NCBI RefSeq assembly: GCF_010500865.1
Contig: NZ_JAAAWN010000002.1
Span: 186,001 to 250,000 of the forward strand
Direction: 5' to 3'
DNA: 64,000 nucleotides
Source: Alteromonas profundi
GTDB lineage: Bacteria > Pseudomonadota > Gammaproteobacteria > Enterobacterales > Alteromonadaceae
The notes below the pieces were generated by a model. That model had not been told where the DNA came from, did no database searches, and was given only the letters and a program-made list of their open reading frames with translations. The position numbers and the translations under genes were made by a program. How positions within the stretch are numbered: the first letter of the stretch is position 1; each line of letters starts with the position of its first letter. Below are positions 54,175-62,262 of this stretch, piece by piece.

Positions 54175-54242
54175 TAGTAGGCCTTAATTGTCAAAAAGTG
54201 TTCGCCATGCCTTTAACCGCAACGCTAACTTTATAGGCACAA

Positions 54243-54278
54243 AAAAACCTCGCATTACTTTAGCAATGCGAGGTTTTT
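54243..54278. terminator. Bidirectional terminator after the chemoreceptor gene
   Basis: AAAAACCTCGCATT (54243-54256) pairs perfectly with AATGCGAGGTTTTT (54265-54278), with an eight-base loop. It lies between the chemoreceptor gene and convergent fldA. Confidence 0.85.
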
Positions 54279-54292
54279 GTATCTAAACGTAT

Positions 54293-54817
54293 TTAGGCTA
54301 ATTCGGCTAAGCAAAGCTCATCATGAATTTGCTTGCACCACGCTTTAACCCGGCTTTCAGTTAATTCAGGCTGGCGATCTTCGTCAATACCAAGACCAAC
54401 AAAGTGGTTGTCGTCTGCCATGCCCTTTGATGCTTCAAAGTCATAGCTTTCCGTAGGCCATTGACCTACTAAAATAGCACCGCGTGCTTCAACAATATCG
54501 CGGATCATCCCCATGGCATCAAGGAAATACTCAGCGTAATCTTCCTGATCGCCACAACCGAAAATAGCTACCAGCTTATCGTTAAAATCGATGTCTTCAA
54601 GTTCAGGAAAGAAGTCATCCCAATCGCACTGCGCTTCACCGTAGTACCACGTTGGGATGCCAAAGATAAGCAGGTCAAATTCCGCAATATCTTCTTTACT
54701 GCTCTTGGCAATGTCTTTCACATCAATTAGCTGTTTACCCAATTCTTTTTGGATCATTTTCGCAACATGTTCGGTATTACCGGTGTCACTACCGAAAAAC
54801 AGGCCAACGCTTGCCAT
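54293..54817 (-). CDS. fldA: Flavodoxin I
   Basis: FldA is a small FMN electron carrier for radical-SAM enzymes, IspG/IspH and reductive biosynthesis. In 174 residues: the FMN phosphate loop FFGSDTGNTEHVAKMI, the flanking aromatic region IPTWYYGEAQCDWDDFFPELEDIDFNDKLVAIFGCGDQEDYAEYFLDAMG (long-chain type), and FVGLGIDEDRQPELTESRVKAWCKQ. The 26-base gap to the DUF2788 gene suggests an operon. fldA lying near fur is the usual pattern, but here a chemoreceptor has come between them. Confidence 0.96.
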   Translation of the reverse strand: MASVGLFFGSDTGNTEHVAKMIQKELGKQLIDVKDIAKSSKEDIAEFDLLIFGIPTWYYGEAQCDWDDFFPELEDIDFNDKLVAIFGCGDQEDYAEYFLDAMGMIRDIVEARGAILVGQWPTESYDFEASKGMADDNHFVGLGIDEDRQPELTESRVKAWCKQIHDELCLAELA

Positions 54818-54843
54818 ATCAAACCTCTATTAATCGTTACTAA

Positions 54844-55062
54844 TTATACGCCTGAGCTTAACCAGAACCACTCGATAATGCCTTTGGCTAAAAAGCCAAT
54901 GGCACCTAGCCCTAATACCCCGTATGTCACAACGCGGCCTACTAATGGCACGTTATTCTTGGTCAGTACGTCATGTACTGCAAAAGCCATCAATACAAAT
55001 AGTATAAACAGCCCCCCGTACAACATGATGGACTCGATTAGCTCAAAGTTTTCTGCAAGCAT
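54844..55062 (-). CDS. DUF2788 small membrane protein
   Basis: The 72-residue protein has two hydrophobic segments (MLYGGLFILFVLMAFAVHDVL and VVTYGVLGLGAIGFLAKGIIEWFWL), matching the DUF2788 family of short inner-membrane proteins found next to fldA in marine gammaproteobacteria. Function is unknown. It lies between ybfF and fldA on the same strand. Confidence 0.8.
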   Translation of the reverse strand: MLAENFELIESIMLYGGLFILFVLMAFAVHDVLTKNNVPLVGRVVTYGVLGLGAIGFLAKGIIEWFWLSSGV

Positions 55063-55199
55063 AGTGTTATTTACTCAAAAAATCTGGCGCAACTATATCA
55101 CAGTATCTACGTGTAACGGAGTCCCAAAAGTTCAAAAATTGGTAATAATAGTCATTCGCATCTGAAAGTTGACGCAATGACTGATAAAAACCATTAACC

Positions 55200-55976
55200 T
55201 CAAATACTGTTTAGTGCGCGCTCGACTACCTTATTGAAGGCGGTGGGTTTTTCAGCATGCAGCCAATGCCCAGTGCCATCGATAACGTGAGCCTTTGCGT
55301 TAGGGAAATATTTGCCGATAGCACTACGGTGAGATGCCGTAATGTAATCGGAGTCGGCCCCCTTAATAAATAAGGTTACGCCACTAAATTGGCGATTGTC
55401 TTGAGGCCAATCAATAATATGTGAATAATGGTTAATTAAACCTTCTACGTTGAAGCGCCAGCGCCATTTATCATCATCACCTTTATACAGGCTCTTTAAT
55501 AAAAATTGACGCACACCCGGCTCTTTAATATACGCTGACATGGCTTTGTCGGCATCGCTTCTACCGTTAATTTCGCCCAGTGATACTGCCTGAAGCCCGT
55601 CGAATACCGCTTGGTGTCTATGGCCGTACGCAACAGGGGCAATATCGGCAACGATAAGAGCACTAACCCGGTTTTCATGAAGCAATGCCAATCGCATGGC
55701 GACTTTACCACCGAGGGAATGGCCTAAAAACGCAGCGTTTTCAACCTTAAGGTTGTCAAGAATTGCAATAATACCCGATACTGCAGTGTCTAAATCAAAA
55801 CCATCGCTCCAAGGCGACTCACCGTGATCGGGTAAATCCACACTAATGATATTGTGGCTATTCTCAAAATGGCGTCGTACAACGGATAAATTATCCGCAC
55901 TGCCAAAAAGCCCATGTATTAATACCAACCAGGGAGATTCTAACGAGGCAGAGGATAATTTGTAATGCAATGACAT
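55200..55976 (-). CDS. ybfF: Alpha/beta-hydrolase esterase (YbfF type)
   Basis: A 258-residue esterase. ATG 55976 (MSLHYKLSSASLESPWLVLIHGLFGSADNLSVVRRHF) is preferred over the TTG six codons earlier. The nucleophile elbow is FLGHSLGGKVAM, the acid is in FIKGADSDYI, and the His is in GTGHWLHAEKP. This fits E. coli YbfF, which acts on acyl-CoA and short-chain esters. It is upstream of the DUF2788-fldA pair on the same strand, as part of a conserved fldA neighbourhood. Confidence 0.9.
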   Translation of the reverse strand: MSLHYKLSSASLESPWLVLIHGLFGSADNLSVVRRHFENSHNIISVDLPDHGESPWSDGFDLDTAVSGIIAILDNLKVENAAFLGHSLGGKVAMRLALLHENRVSALIVADIAPVAYGHRHQAVFDGLQAVSLGEINGRSDADKAMSAYIKEPGVRQFLLKSLYKGDDDKWRWRFNVEGLINHYSHIIDWPQDNRQFSGVTLFIKGADSDYITASHRSAIGKYFPNAKAHVIDGTGHWLHAEKPTAFNKVVERALNSI

Positions 55977-56088
55977 GTCATACCTAAAAAGCAATTGAAT
56001 GAAATGAACATGGGGCAGTGGTGGGAAAAATCAAGGTTAAAGGCTAGGGGATATTAGCCTTTAACCCTACGCGTGCTTTATCGCGCGC

Positions 56089-56490
56089 TTATTTTTCGAT
56101 AGCAAAATCGCTTAGCGATTTACCGCTATCTAACGCATCTTTGTATACGCGAGGCATACGACCAATGCCTGTCCATGGGTGAACATCGCCATTGCTGTCT
56201 GTTAATTTATATTTAACAGGGCGCTTTTTACCGGTTTTTTTAGGCGCATCTGACTGTAGCGCTTGAAGGTCTTCTACATTTAGACCTGCTTCTTCCATTT
56301 GTTTCTTAATTGCCGCAAGTTTTTCGCGCTTTTCTATCTCAGCTTGCTCTTCTTGCTTCGCCTTTTCTTTTCGTTTTTCAACGATACTGGCTAATTTGTC
56401 TTGAACTGTTTCCAATTCTTCAATGCTTAATTCCTTTACTGCACCTTGTAAACGTCTTCCGTGGGTTAAAATATCTAAAAAATCGCTCAT
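56089..56490 (-). CDS. H-NS family nucleoid protein
   Basis: The 133-residue protein has an N-terminal coiled-coil oligomerisation part (ELSIEELETVQDKLASIVEKRKEKAKQEEQAEIEKREKLAAIKKQM) and a C-terminal DNA-binding AT-hook-like module, VKYKLTDSNGDVHPWTGIGRMPRVYKDALDSGKSLSDFAI. WTGIGRMPR is the H-NS signature for AT-rich minor-groove binding. It is a single gene in front of the ETF-QO terminator. It is the most likely silencer of any AT-rich, transferred DNA in the chromosome. Confidence 0.93.
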   Translation of the reverse strand: MSDFLDILTHGRRLQGAVKELSIEELETVQDKLASIVEKRKEKAKQEEQAEIEKREKLAAIKKQMEEAGLNVEDLQALQSDAPKKTGKKRPVKYKLTDSNGDVHPWTGIGRMPRVYKDALDSGKSLSDFAIEK

Positions 56491-56552
56491 TTATTAACCT
56501 TTCGTTTGTCAGTGAATTAATTTTGAAGATAATAGTTAACTTTTAGGTAAAA

Positions 56553-56577
56553 AAAAAGCGGAGAACGTCCGCTTTTT
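56553..56577 (-). terminator. Terminator after etf-QO
   Basis: AGCGGA (56557-56562) pairs with TCCGCT (56568-56573), extended by four A-T pairs, with a GAACG loop. An 11-base A run on the plus strand gives a T run for leftward transcripts from etf-QO. Confidence 0.7.
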
Positions 56578-56603
56578 AATTTAGTGCGATAATTAACATT
56601 AAT

Positions 56604-58253
56604 TTACATGTTTGGGTAATTGGGTCCACCTGCACCTTCTGGCACCACCCATCGTATATTTTGCGACGGATCTTTAATATCGCAAGTTTTACAATGAACA
56701 CAGTTTTGAGCATTTATTTGAAAACGTTTATTGCCTTCTTCTTCGATAATTTCATATACGCCGGCAGGGCAATAGCGCTGAGCTGGTTCTGCGTATTTCG
56801 GCAAATTAACAGTAAGAGGAATTTCAGCATCTTTCAATTGTAAGTGACAAGGCTGATCTTCTTCATGGTTTGTATTTGATAAGAATACCGAAGATAATTT
56901 ATCAAAGCTTAATACCCCGTCAGGTTTTGGGTAAGAAATCTCTTTTGCATTATCTGCCAAATTTAGCTGTGCGTAATCTTTATGTTCATCTTTCATTGTA
57001 AAGAACATATTGCCGTTAAAGAAATTCTGCTCTAGCGTATTAAATGCGCCGCCCCAGAAATTCCCCAATTTATGAATGGCTGGACCGAAATTCCGAGAAC
57101 GAAATAATTCATCGTAAAGCCATGATTCTTTGAACTTATCGGTAAAGCTAGTTAATTCTACTTGAGGCGATTCTGCATTTTCAGCCAATGCCTCTATAAT
57201 AGATTCGGCGGCTAGCATGCCTGATTTCATGGCAGTGTGATTACCTTTAATTTTGGCGAAATTCAACGTGCCTGCTTCGCATCCAACTAATAAACCGCCG
57301 GGGAAAGTCATTTTTGGCAGTGAATTAAAGCCACCTTTGGCAATTGCGCGCGCACCATAAGAGACCCTTTTTCCCCCTTCTAAATACTGTTTAAAGACAG
57401 GGTGATGTTTAAGTTGTTGAAATTCATCAAAGGGGCTCAAATAGGGGTTTTCGTAGTTAAGATCCACAATTAAACCAACAAAAACCTGGTTGTCTTCTGC
57501 ATGGTATAAATAGCTACCCCCGGTGGCGTCTTTAAGTGGCCAACCTGCGCTATGTACTACTAAACCCGGTTGGTGCTTAGCGGGGTCGATATCCCAAATT
57601 TCTTTGAAACCAATAGCGTAATGTTGAGGTGAGGCTTCTTTGTCTAAATTAAAGTGCGCAATTAACTCTTTGCCTAAATGACCTCGACAGCCCTCAGCAA
57701 ACACTGTGTACTTAGCGCGTAACTCCATGCCAGGCATGTAGCCGTCTTTGTGCTCGCCATTCTCACCTACGCCCATATCGCCGGTAATTACGCCGCCTAC
57801 GCTACCGTCTTCGTTATAAATAACTTCTGCCGCCGCAAAACCCGGGAATACCTCAACACCTAACTGCTCAGCTTGTTCTGCTAACCATCGACACACGTTG
57901 CCCATAGAAACAATATAGTTGCCACCATTGTGCATGGTTTTCGGGGTTATGCTATTGGGTAACCGTTTTGATGATGATTCATCATTCAGCAAATAAATAT
58001 GATCTTCAGTCACTGGCGTGTTCAGTGGTGCGCCCTTTTCCTTCCAATCTGGGAAAAGCTCATTCATGGCTCGGGGTTCAAAAACTGCGCCTGAGAGGAT
58101 ATGTGCACCTACTTCAGAGCCTTTTTCCACTACACAGACCATTAGCTCTTGGTCGTTTTCATTGGCCAGTTGCATCAGTCTGCAAGCGGTTGATAGTCCA
58201 GCTGGGCCGGCACCGACGATGACTACATCAAACTCCATCGATTCTCGTTCCAC
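56604..58253 (-). CDS. etfD: Electron-transfer-flavoprotein:ubiquinone oxidoreductase
   Basis: ETF-QO passes electrons from reduced ETF (fed by acyl-CoA and amino-acid dehydrogenases) to ubiquinone at the inner membrane. In 549 residues: FAD motif VIVGAGPAGLSTA (GAGPAG at 14-19), EKGSEVGAHILSGAVFEP, GCEAGTLNFAKIKGNHTAMKSG and a C-terminal 4Fe-4S ferredoxin part with RYCPAGVYE and NCVHCKTCDIKDP. All four Cys ligands are there. It is divergent from etfBA with LiuR-like palindromes between. Confidence 0.95.
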   Translation of the reverse strand: MERESMEFDVVIVGAGPAGLSTACRLMQLANENDQELMVCVVEKGSEVGAHILSGAVFEPRAMNELFPDWKEKGAPLNTPVTEDHIYLLNDESSSKRLPNSITPKTMHNGGNYIVSMGNVCRWLAEQAEQLGVEVFPGFAAAEVIYNEDGSVGGVITGDMGVGENGEHKDGYMPGMELRAKYTVFAEGCRGHLGKELIAHFNLDKEASPQHYAIGFKEIWDIDPAKHQPGLVVHSAGWPLKDATGGSYLYHAEDNQVFVGLIVDLNYENPYLSPFDEFQQLKHHPVFKQYLEGGKRVSYGARAIAKGGFNSLPKMTFPGGLLVGCEAGTLNFAKIKGNHTAMKSGMLAAESIIEALAENAESPQVELTSFTDKFKESWLYDELFRSRNFGPAIHKLGNFWGGAFNTLEQNFFNGNMFFTMKDEHKDYAQLNLADNAKEISYPKPDGVLSFDKLSSVFLSNTNHEEDQPCHLQLKDAEIPLTVNLPKYAEPAQRYCPAGVYEIIEEEGNKRFQINAQNCVHCKTCDIKDPSQNIRWVVPEGAGGPNYPNM

Positions 58254-58628
58254 GGGAGGCTCCTTATGTTCATTTTTTTATAGTGCACTATTGATGAAAC
58301 AAATAATGCGAGGTGTCAAAAACATGTAAATTAATTGTCGCCTTGAAAGGTAATCCAGGTTGACGTTTACGTCAACAGTAAGTACATTGCAAGGACGTTT
58401 ACGTTAACGTTAACTCGTCGCATTTTTTATACGTAGGTAAAAATGGTGTTAACGATGATTACGGTATAGCCTTTATATTAGCTCTACAGGGTTATAAAAA
58501 TTAACGTAGTAAATATTGTTAAAGTTTCCGAATGCGTGGTGAGGTAAGGCGAATTCTTGGACACTAGCAACTCTCGCTAGGCAAGGTATTGGCACTACAC
58601 ACCGACGAACTCAACAATTGAGGTAAAT
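58254..58628. promoter_or_regulatory. Divergent etf-QO / etfBA control region with paired palindromes
   Basis: GTTGACGTTTACGTCAAC (58359-58376) is near-perfect: GTTGACGT and ACGTCAAC are reverse complements around TT. A second copy, AGGACGTTTACGTTAA (58392-58407), has its centre 32 bases (about three turns) away, and GTTAACGTTAAC (58403-58414) overlaps it. The ACGT-TT-ACGT core looks like the site of LiuR-type MerR regulators, which control branched-chain amino-acid and ETF genes in related gammaproteobacteria. Whether the same factor acts here is inferred. Confidence 0.6.
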
Positions 58629-59381
58629 ATGAAAATACTCGTACCGGTCAAGCGCGCGATTGACTACAACGTAAAGGTAAGGGTGAAAGCCGACAATTCT
58701 GGCGTTGATCTTACCAATGCAAAAATGGCCATTAACCCTTTTTGTGAAATTGCCGTGGAAGAAGCGGTGAGATTGAAAGAGAAAGGCGTGGCCAGCGAAA
58801 TCGTTGTGGTGTCTATTGGTGATAAGAGTTGCCAAGAGCAGATCCGTACAGCTTTGGCACTAGGCGCTGATCGCGGCATCCAAATAGACACTGACCAAAA
58901 TTTAGATTCGCTGCAAGTGGCTAAGTTGCTCGCCAAAGTGGTAGAAGAAGAACAACCACAATTGGTTATTTTGGGCAAACAAAGTATCGATTCTGACAAT
59001 AACCAAACTGGCCAAATGCTAGCTGCATTAACGGGCATGGGGCAGGGAACCTTCGCATCTGAAGTTACAGTGGAAGGTGATAAAGTTAACGTTACACGTG
59101 AAATTGATGGCGGTTTGCAAACCGTAGCGCTTTCACTGCCAGCGGTAGTAACCACAGACCTACGTCTTAACGAGCCGCGCTACGCATCTTTGCCGAATAT
59201 TATGAAGGCAAAACGTAAGCCTCTAGATGTGAAATCAGCCGCTGATTTTGGGGTAGAACTAACGTCAAATGTGAGCGTATTAAAAGTGACCCCACCTGCA
59301 CAACGTGAGGGTGGTGTTAAAGTGGCCGACGTGGCTGAGTTGGTAGATAAACTTAAAAATGAAGCGAAGGTGATCTCATGA
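58629..59381 (+). CDS. etfB: Electron transfer flavoprotein beta subunit
   Basis: EtfB with EtfA takes electrons from acyl-CoA dehydrogenases. In 250 residues: [86 protein letters not shown], and [30 protein letters not shown], all typical. The AMP-binding region is intact. Its stop overlaps the etfA start by 4 bases (ATGA). Confidence 0.97.
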   Translation: MKILVPVKRAIDYNVKVRVKADNSGVDLTNAKMAINPFCEIAVEEAVRLKEKGVASEIVVVSIGDKSCQEQIRTALALGADRGIQIDTDQNLDSLQVAKLLAKVVEEEQPQLVILGKQSIDSDNNQTGQMLAALTGMGQGTFASEVTVEGDKVNVTREIDGGLQTVALSLPAVVTTDLRLNEPRYASLPNIMKAKRKPLDVKSAADFGVELTSNVSVLKVTPPAQREGGVKVADVAELVDKLKNEAKVIS

Positions 59382-60304
59382 CAGTGCTTGTATACGCAGA
59401 ACATGATAACGCGACGTTAAAAACAGAAACCAACAAGCTCGTTCATGCTGCAAAACAAATGGGCGGTGACATTCACGTGTTAGTTGCGGGTGAAGGCTGC
59501 GATGCGGTGGCGAAAAGCGCTGGCGACATCGAAGGCGTTAGCAAAGTGTTGGTGGCAGATAATGCGGCCTATAAGTACCAGTTGGCAGAGAACGTAGCTG
59601 ATTTAGTGGTAGAAATGGCAGCAGATTACAGCCATTTGGTGGCGGCGGCCACGACCACGGGTAAAAACTTTATGCCACGCGTGGCGGCTTTACTTGATGT
59701 GGCGCAAATCTCTGACATTATTGATGTTGAAAGCGAAGATACCTTTGTACGGCCTATTTATGCGGGTAATGCTATTGCCACCGTGCAGTCCAGCGATAGC
59801 AAAAAAGTGCTTACGGTTCGCGCAGCCTCATTCGACGCCGCGCCAACCGGAGGAAGTGCTGAAATCGTCGCCGTTGATACAGTGAAAAGCAGTGACAAAG
59901 CCGAATTTGTTTCTGAGTCTCTCACAGAATCTGAGCGTCCTGAGCTTACTGCTGCGGAAGTAGTTATTTCCGGCGGTCGCGGTATGCAAAATGGCGAGAA
60001 CTTCAAACTACTTGAAGGCATTGCTGATAAGTTAGGCGCAGCAATGGGCGCATCCCGGGCTGCTGTAGACGCTGGCTTTGTTCCAAACGATATGCAAGTA
60101 GGACAAACCGGTAAAATTGTAGCGCCACAGCTTTATATAGCGGTTGGTATCTCAGGTGCCATTCAGCATTTAGCCGGAATGAAAGACTCAAAAGTCATTG
60201 TTGCTATCAATAAAGACGAAGAAGCGCCCATTTTCCAAGTGGCGGATTATGGCTTAGTGGGTGATTTATTTGACGTACTTCCAGAACTAGAAAAAAGTTT
60301 GTAA
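59378..60304 (+). CDS. etfA: Electron transfer flavoprotein alpha subunit
   Basis: EtfA holds the FAD of the ETF dimer. In 308 residues the C-terminal FAD-binding domain is clear: [104 protein letters not shown]. The N-terminal part binds the beta subunit. It ends before a strong terminator. Together with etf-QO it connects beta-oxidation and amino-acid breakdown to the quinone pool. Confidence 0.97.
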   Translation: MTVLVYAEHDNATLKTETNKLVHAAKQMGGDIHVLVAGEGCDAVAKSAGDIEGVSKVLVADNAAYKYQLAENVADLVVEMAADYSHLVAAATTTGKNFMPRVAALLDVAQISDIIDVESEDTFVRPIYAGNAIATVQSSDSKKVLTVRAASFDAAPTGGSAEIVAVDTVKSSDKAEFVSESLTESERPELTAAEVVISGGRGMQNGENFKLLEGIADKLGAAMGASRAAVDAGFVPNDMQVGQTGKIVAPQLYIAVGISGAIQHLAGMKDSKVIVAINKDEEAPIFQVADYGLVGDLFDVLPELEKSL

Positions 60305-60317
60305 GCGGTACTCAACG

Positions 60318-60345
60318 AAAAAAGGCTGCGTGTGCAGCCTTTTTT
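60318..60345. terminator. Bidirectional terminator after etfA
   Basis: AAAAAAGGCTGC (60318-60329) pairs perfectly with GCAGCCTTTTTT (60334-60345), loop GTGT. Strong A and T runs on both sides serve etfA and the convergent CBM48 gene. Confidence 0.9.
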
Positions 60346-60356
60346 TTGGGCGCTAT

Positions 60357-60665
60357 TTACACGCGCACCACAGAATTGTCTTCAAGGCTTATCGGTGAAG
60401 GCTGATAGTCATCGGCTGCCCAATCATTTGCCCATGTTTTGCCATCAAGTAGGTAACGAAAGTGATATTCATGGTCTTTTTCTAAATTGACCGTTGACGT
60501 GAAGTCGCCGCTTTTAAGGCGTTTCATTTCGATAGGTTCCTTATCCCATTGAGTAAAGTCACCAACAAGCTTGGCTTCAGCTGCATTTTCAGCCTCCTCT
60601 GCATTTATGCGAAACGTCACTTTACAAACGGGCTTTGATTTGAGGTATTGTTTTTTGATGCTCAT
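60357..60665 (-). CDS. CBM48/AMPK-type glycogen-binding domain protein
   Basis: The 102-residue protein is one carbohydrate-binding domain of the CBM48/isoamylase early-set group: KVTFRINAEEAENAAEAKLVGDFTQWDKEPIEMKRLKSGDFTSTVNLEKDHEYHFRYLLDGKTWANDWAADDY. The Trp-centred DFTQWD and YHFRYLLDG match sugar-contacting stretches of the family. It has no catalytic domain. It may target partners to glycogen or simply bind polysaccharide; no partner gene is nearby. Confidence 0.82.
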   Translation of the reverse strand: MSIKKQYLKSKPVCKVTFRINAEEAENAAEAKLVGDFTQWDKEPIEMKRLKSGDFTSTVNLEKDHEYHFRYLLDGKTWANDWAADDYQPSPISLEDNSVVRV

Positions 60666-60999
60666 AACTGGTTATCCCATTACTGTAGCGAATGCTTGAT
60701 TTGGATACGGATCGTCTTCGCGATTCCGTTTAAATAATCAACTATTGTTGGGTAATTATCAATCATGAACTTGTATAATCGTAAATTATTTTCTCAAACT
60801 ATTGACGAGAGGGTATAGTCTTTCGTCGATACACAAATTTTAACAATCAAAAGCAAGCACTAAAATTAGAAAGCCATTACACTGGCACTTATAAAAAAAT
60901 AAAGATATTTGCTCGTGCCAACGCGCAGTTCAGATTGCACAGTTAGTTCTTTGTAGGACGGATTTCGCGTGGGGTAAAAGCGTTTTACAGGGATCATTA
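60666..60999. other. 334-base gene-free stretch before the second adaptor
   Basis: The stretch lies between the divergent CBM48 gene and the adaptor gene and should hold both promoters. A TTGACG at about 60802 and a TATAGT at about 60815 are possible -35 and -10 pieces but are poorly spaced. I see no operator or hairpin of note. Confidence 0.35.
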
Positions 61000-62262
61000 A
61001 TGAAAAACTCAATCTTGGTTAAAAGTGGCTTACCGCTGCTAATCATACTTGTCGCTATTATCGCCGCCGCTGTGATGATTTCTTCCAAAAAGCCACCTGA
61101 ACAAATAGACGTCGAGACGCCTGCCTTTTTGGTTGATGCCAAACCCGTTCACGCAGAGCCTGTTAAGTTTGTGGTAAAAAGCCAAGGTAATGTGGTTCCC
61201 CGAAATCAAACCTCGCTCAGCGCACAAGTGAGTGGACGTGTAGTTAGTATGTCAGAGGCCTTTATCGTCGGTGGCATATTCAGGAAAGGGGAGGTATTGC
61301 TTACCCTAGAACAAGATGATTATAAAACTGAATTAAAGTTAGCCGAAGCTGAATTAGCCCAAGCACAAGCAGCCCTTGAAGAAGAAATTGCCCGCGGTAA
61401 GGTAGCGGCACAAGAGTGGCGTTCGGTCAGCAATGTTGCGCCGCCTGAATTGGGTTTGCGTAAACCACAGCTAGCCAAAGAAAAAGCCAATGTAAAGGCC
61501 GCCGAAGCCAAGCTAGAACGCGCAAAGCGCAATTTAGCGCGTACACAAATTCGCGCGCCCTATAACGGTATAGTGGTGGCCCGTAATGCCGACTTAGGGC
61601 AGTTCATTGCATCAGGCGCTTCTGTGGGCACCGTATATTCTACCGATACAGCAGAAGTTCGATTACCCATTACCGATAGCGACTTGATGTTTGTGAATAT
61701 TGGTAGCCAGTCTGATGCTCAGGCCACCGTGACACTCACTGCTACCGTAGGTGGAATTCAGCGTACGTGGCAGGGAAAATTAGTGCGTTCTGAAGGCGTA
61801 TTAGATAGTGGAAGCCGTGTAATTTACGCTGTAGTGGAAGTACAAGACCCTTACCAGTTCAATAATCAAGCGCAAACGCCACTTCGGTTCGGCCAGTTTG
61901 TTGAGGCTGAAATAATGGCTCAACAAGAGCGCGAGCTTATAGTGTTACCCCGTAGCGTATTACGATTAGACAATACTATAGTGACAGTAACAGAAGACAG
62001 GGAATTGGCGATTAAGCCTATTGATGTTGCGCGTACGACTGCAACCCAGGTATTTGTTGCTTCAGGTATTGAAGACAATACATTAGTTGTAACAAGCGCA
62101 GTACCGAACCCTTACAACGGCATGAAAGTGCGTTTACCTGGCGATGAGCCTCAAATACCTGAAGAAGCCAAAAAGGATAAGCAGACAGACACGCAAAGCG
62201 TAGACGCTGCGAATGACGGCGCGGGGTCAACTAACGGCAGTGTAGCGGGAGATGCGTCATGA
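61000..62262 (+). CDS. RND efflux periplasmic adaptor (HlyD family)
   Basis: A 420-residue membrane-fusion protein with an uncleaved N-terminal membrane anchor (LPLLIILVAIIAAAVMI), a lipoyl-like region (RNQTSLSAQVSGRVVSMSEAFIVGGIFRKGEVLLTLEQDDYKTELKLAEAELAQAQAALE), a coiled-coil hairpin, the RTQIRAPYNGIVVARNADLGQFI half, and a low-complexity, Asp/Gln-rich C-terminal tail. It differs from the lipoprotein adaptor at 45381 in anchor and sequence. It overlaps the RND gene by 4 bases (ATGA), so the pair is translationally coupled. Confidence 0.9.
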   Translation: MKNSILVKSGLPLLIILVAIIAAAVMISSKKPPEQIDVETPAFLVDAKPVHAEPVKFVVKSQGNVVPRNQTSLSAQVSGRVVSMSEAFIVGGIFRKGEVLLTLEQDDYKTELKLAEAELAQAQAALEEEIARGKVAAQEWRSVSNVAPPELGLRKPQLAKEKANVKAAEAKLERAKRNLARTQIRAPYNGIVVARNADLGQFIASGASVGTVYSTDTAEVRLPITDSDLMFVNIGSQSDAQATVTLTATVGGIQRTWQGKLVRSEGVLDSGSRVIYAVVEVQDPYQFNNQAQTPLRFGQFVEAEIMAQQERELIVLPRSVLRLDNTIVTVTEDRELAIKPIDVARTTATQVFVASGIEDNTLVVTSAVPNPYNGMKVRLPGDEPQIPEEAKKDKQTDTQSVDAANDGAGSTNGSVAGDAS

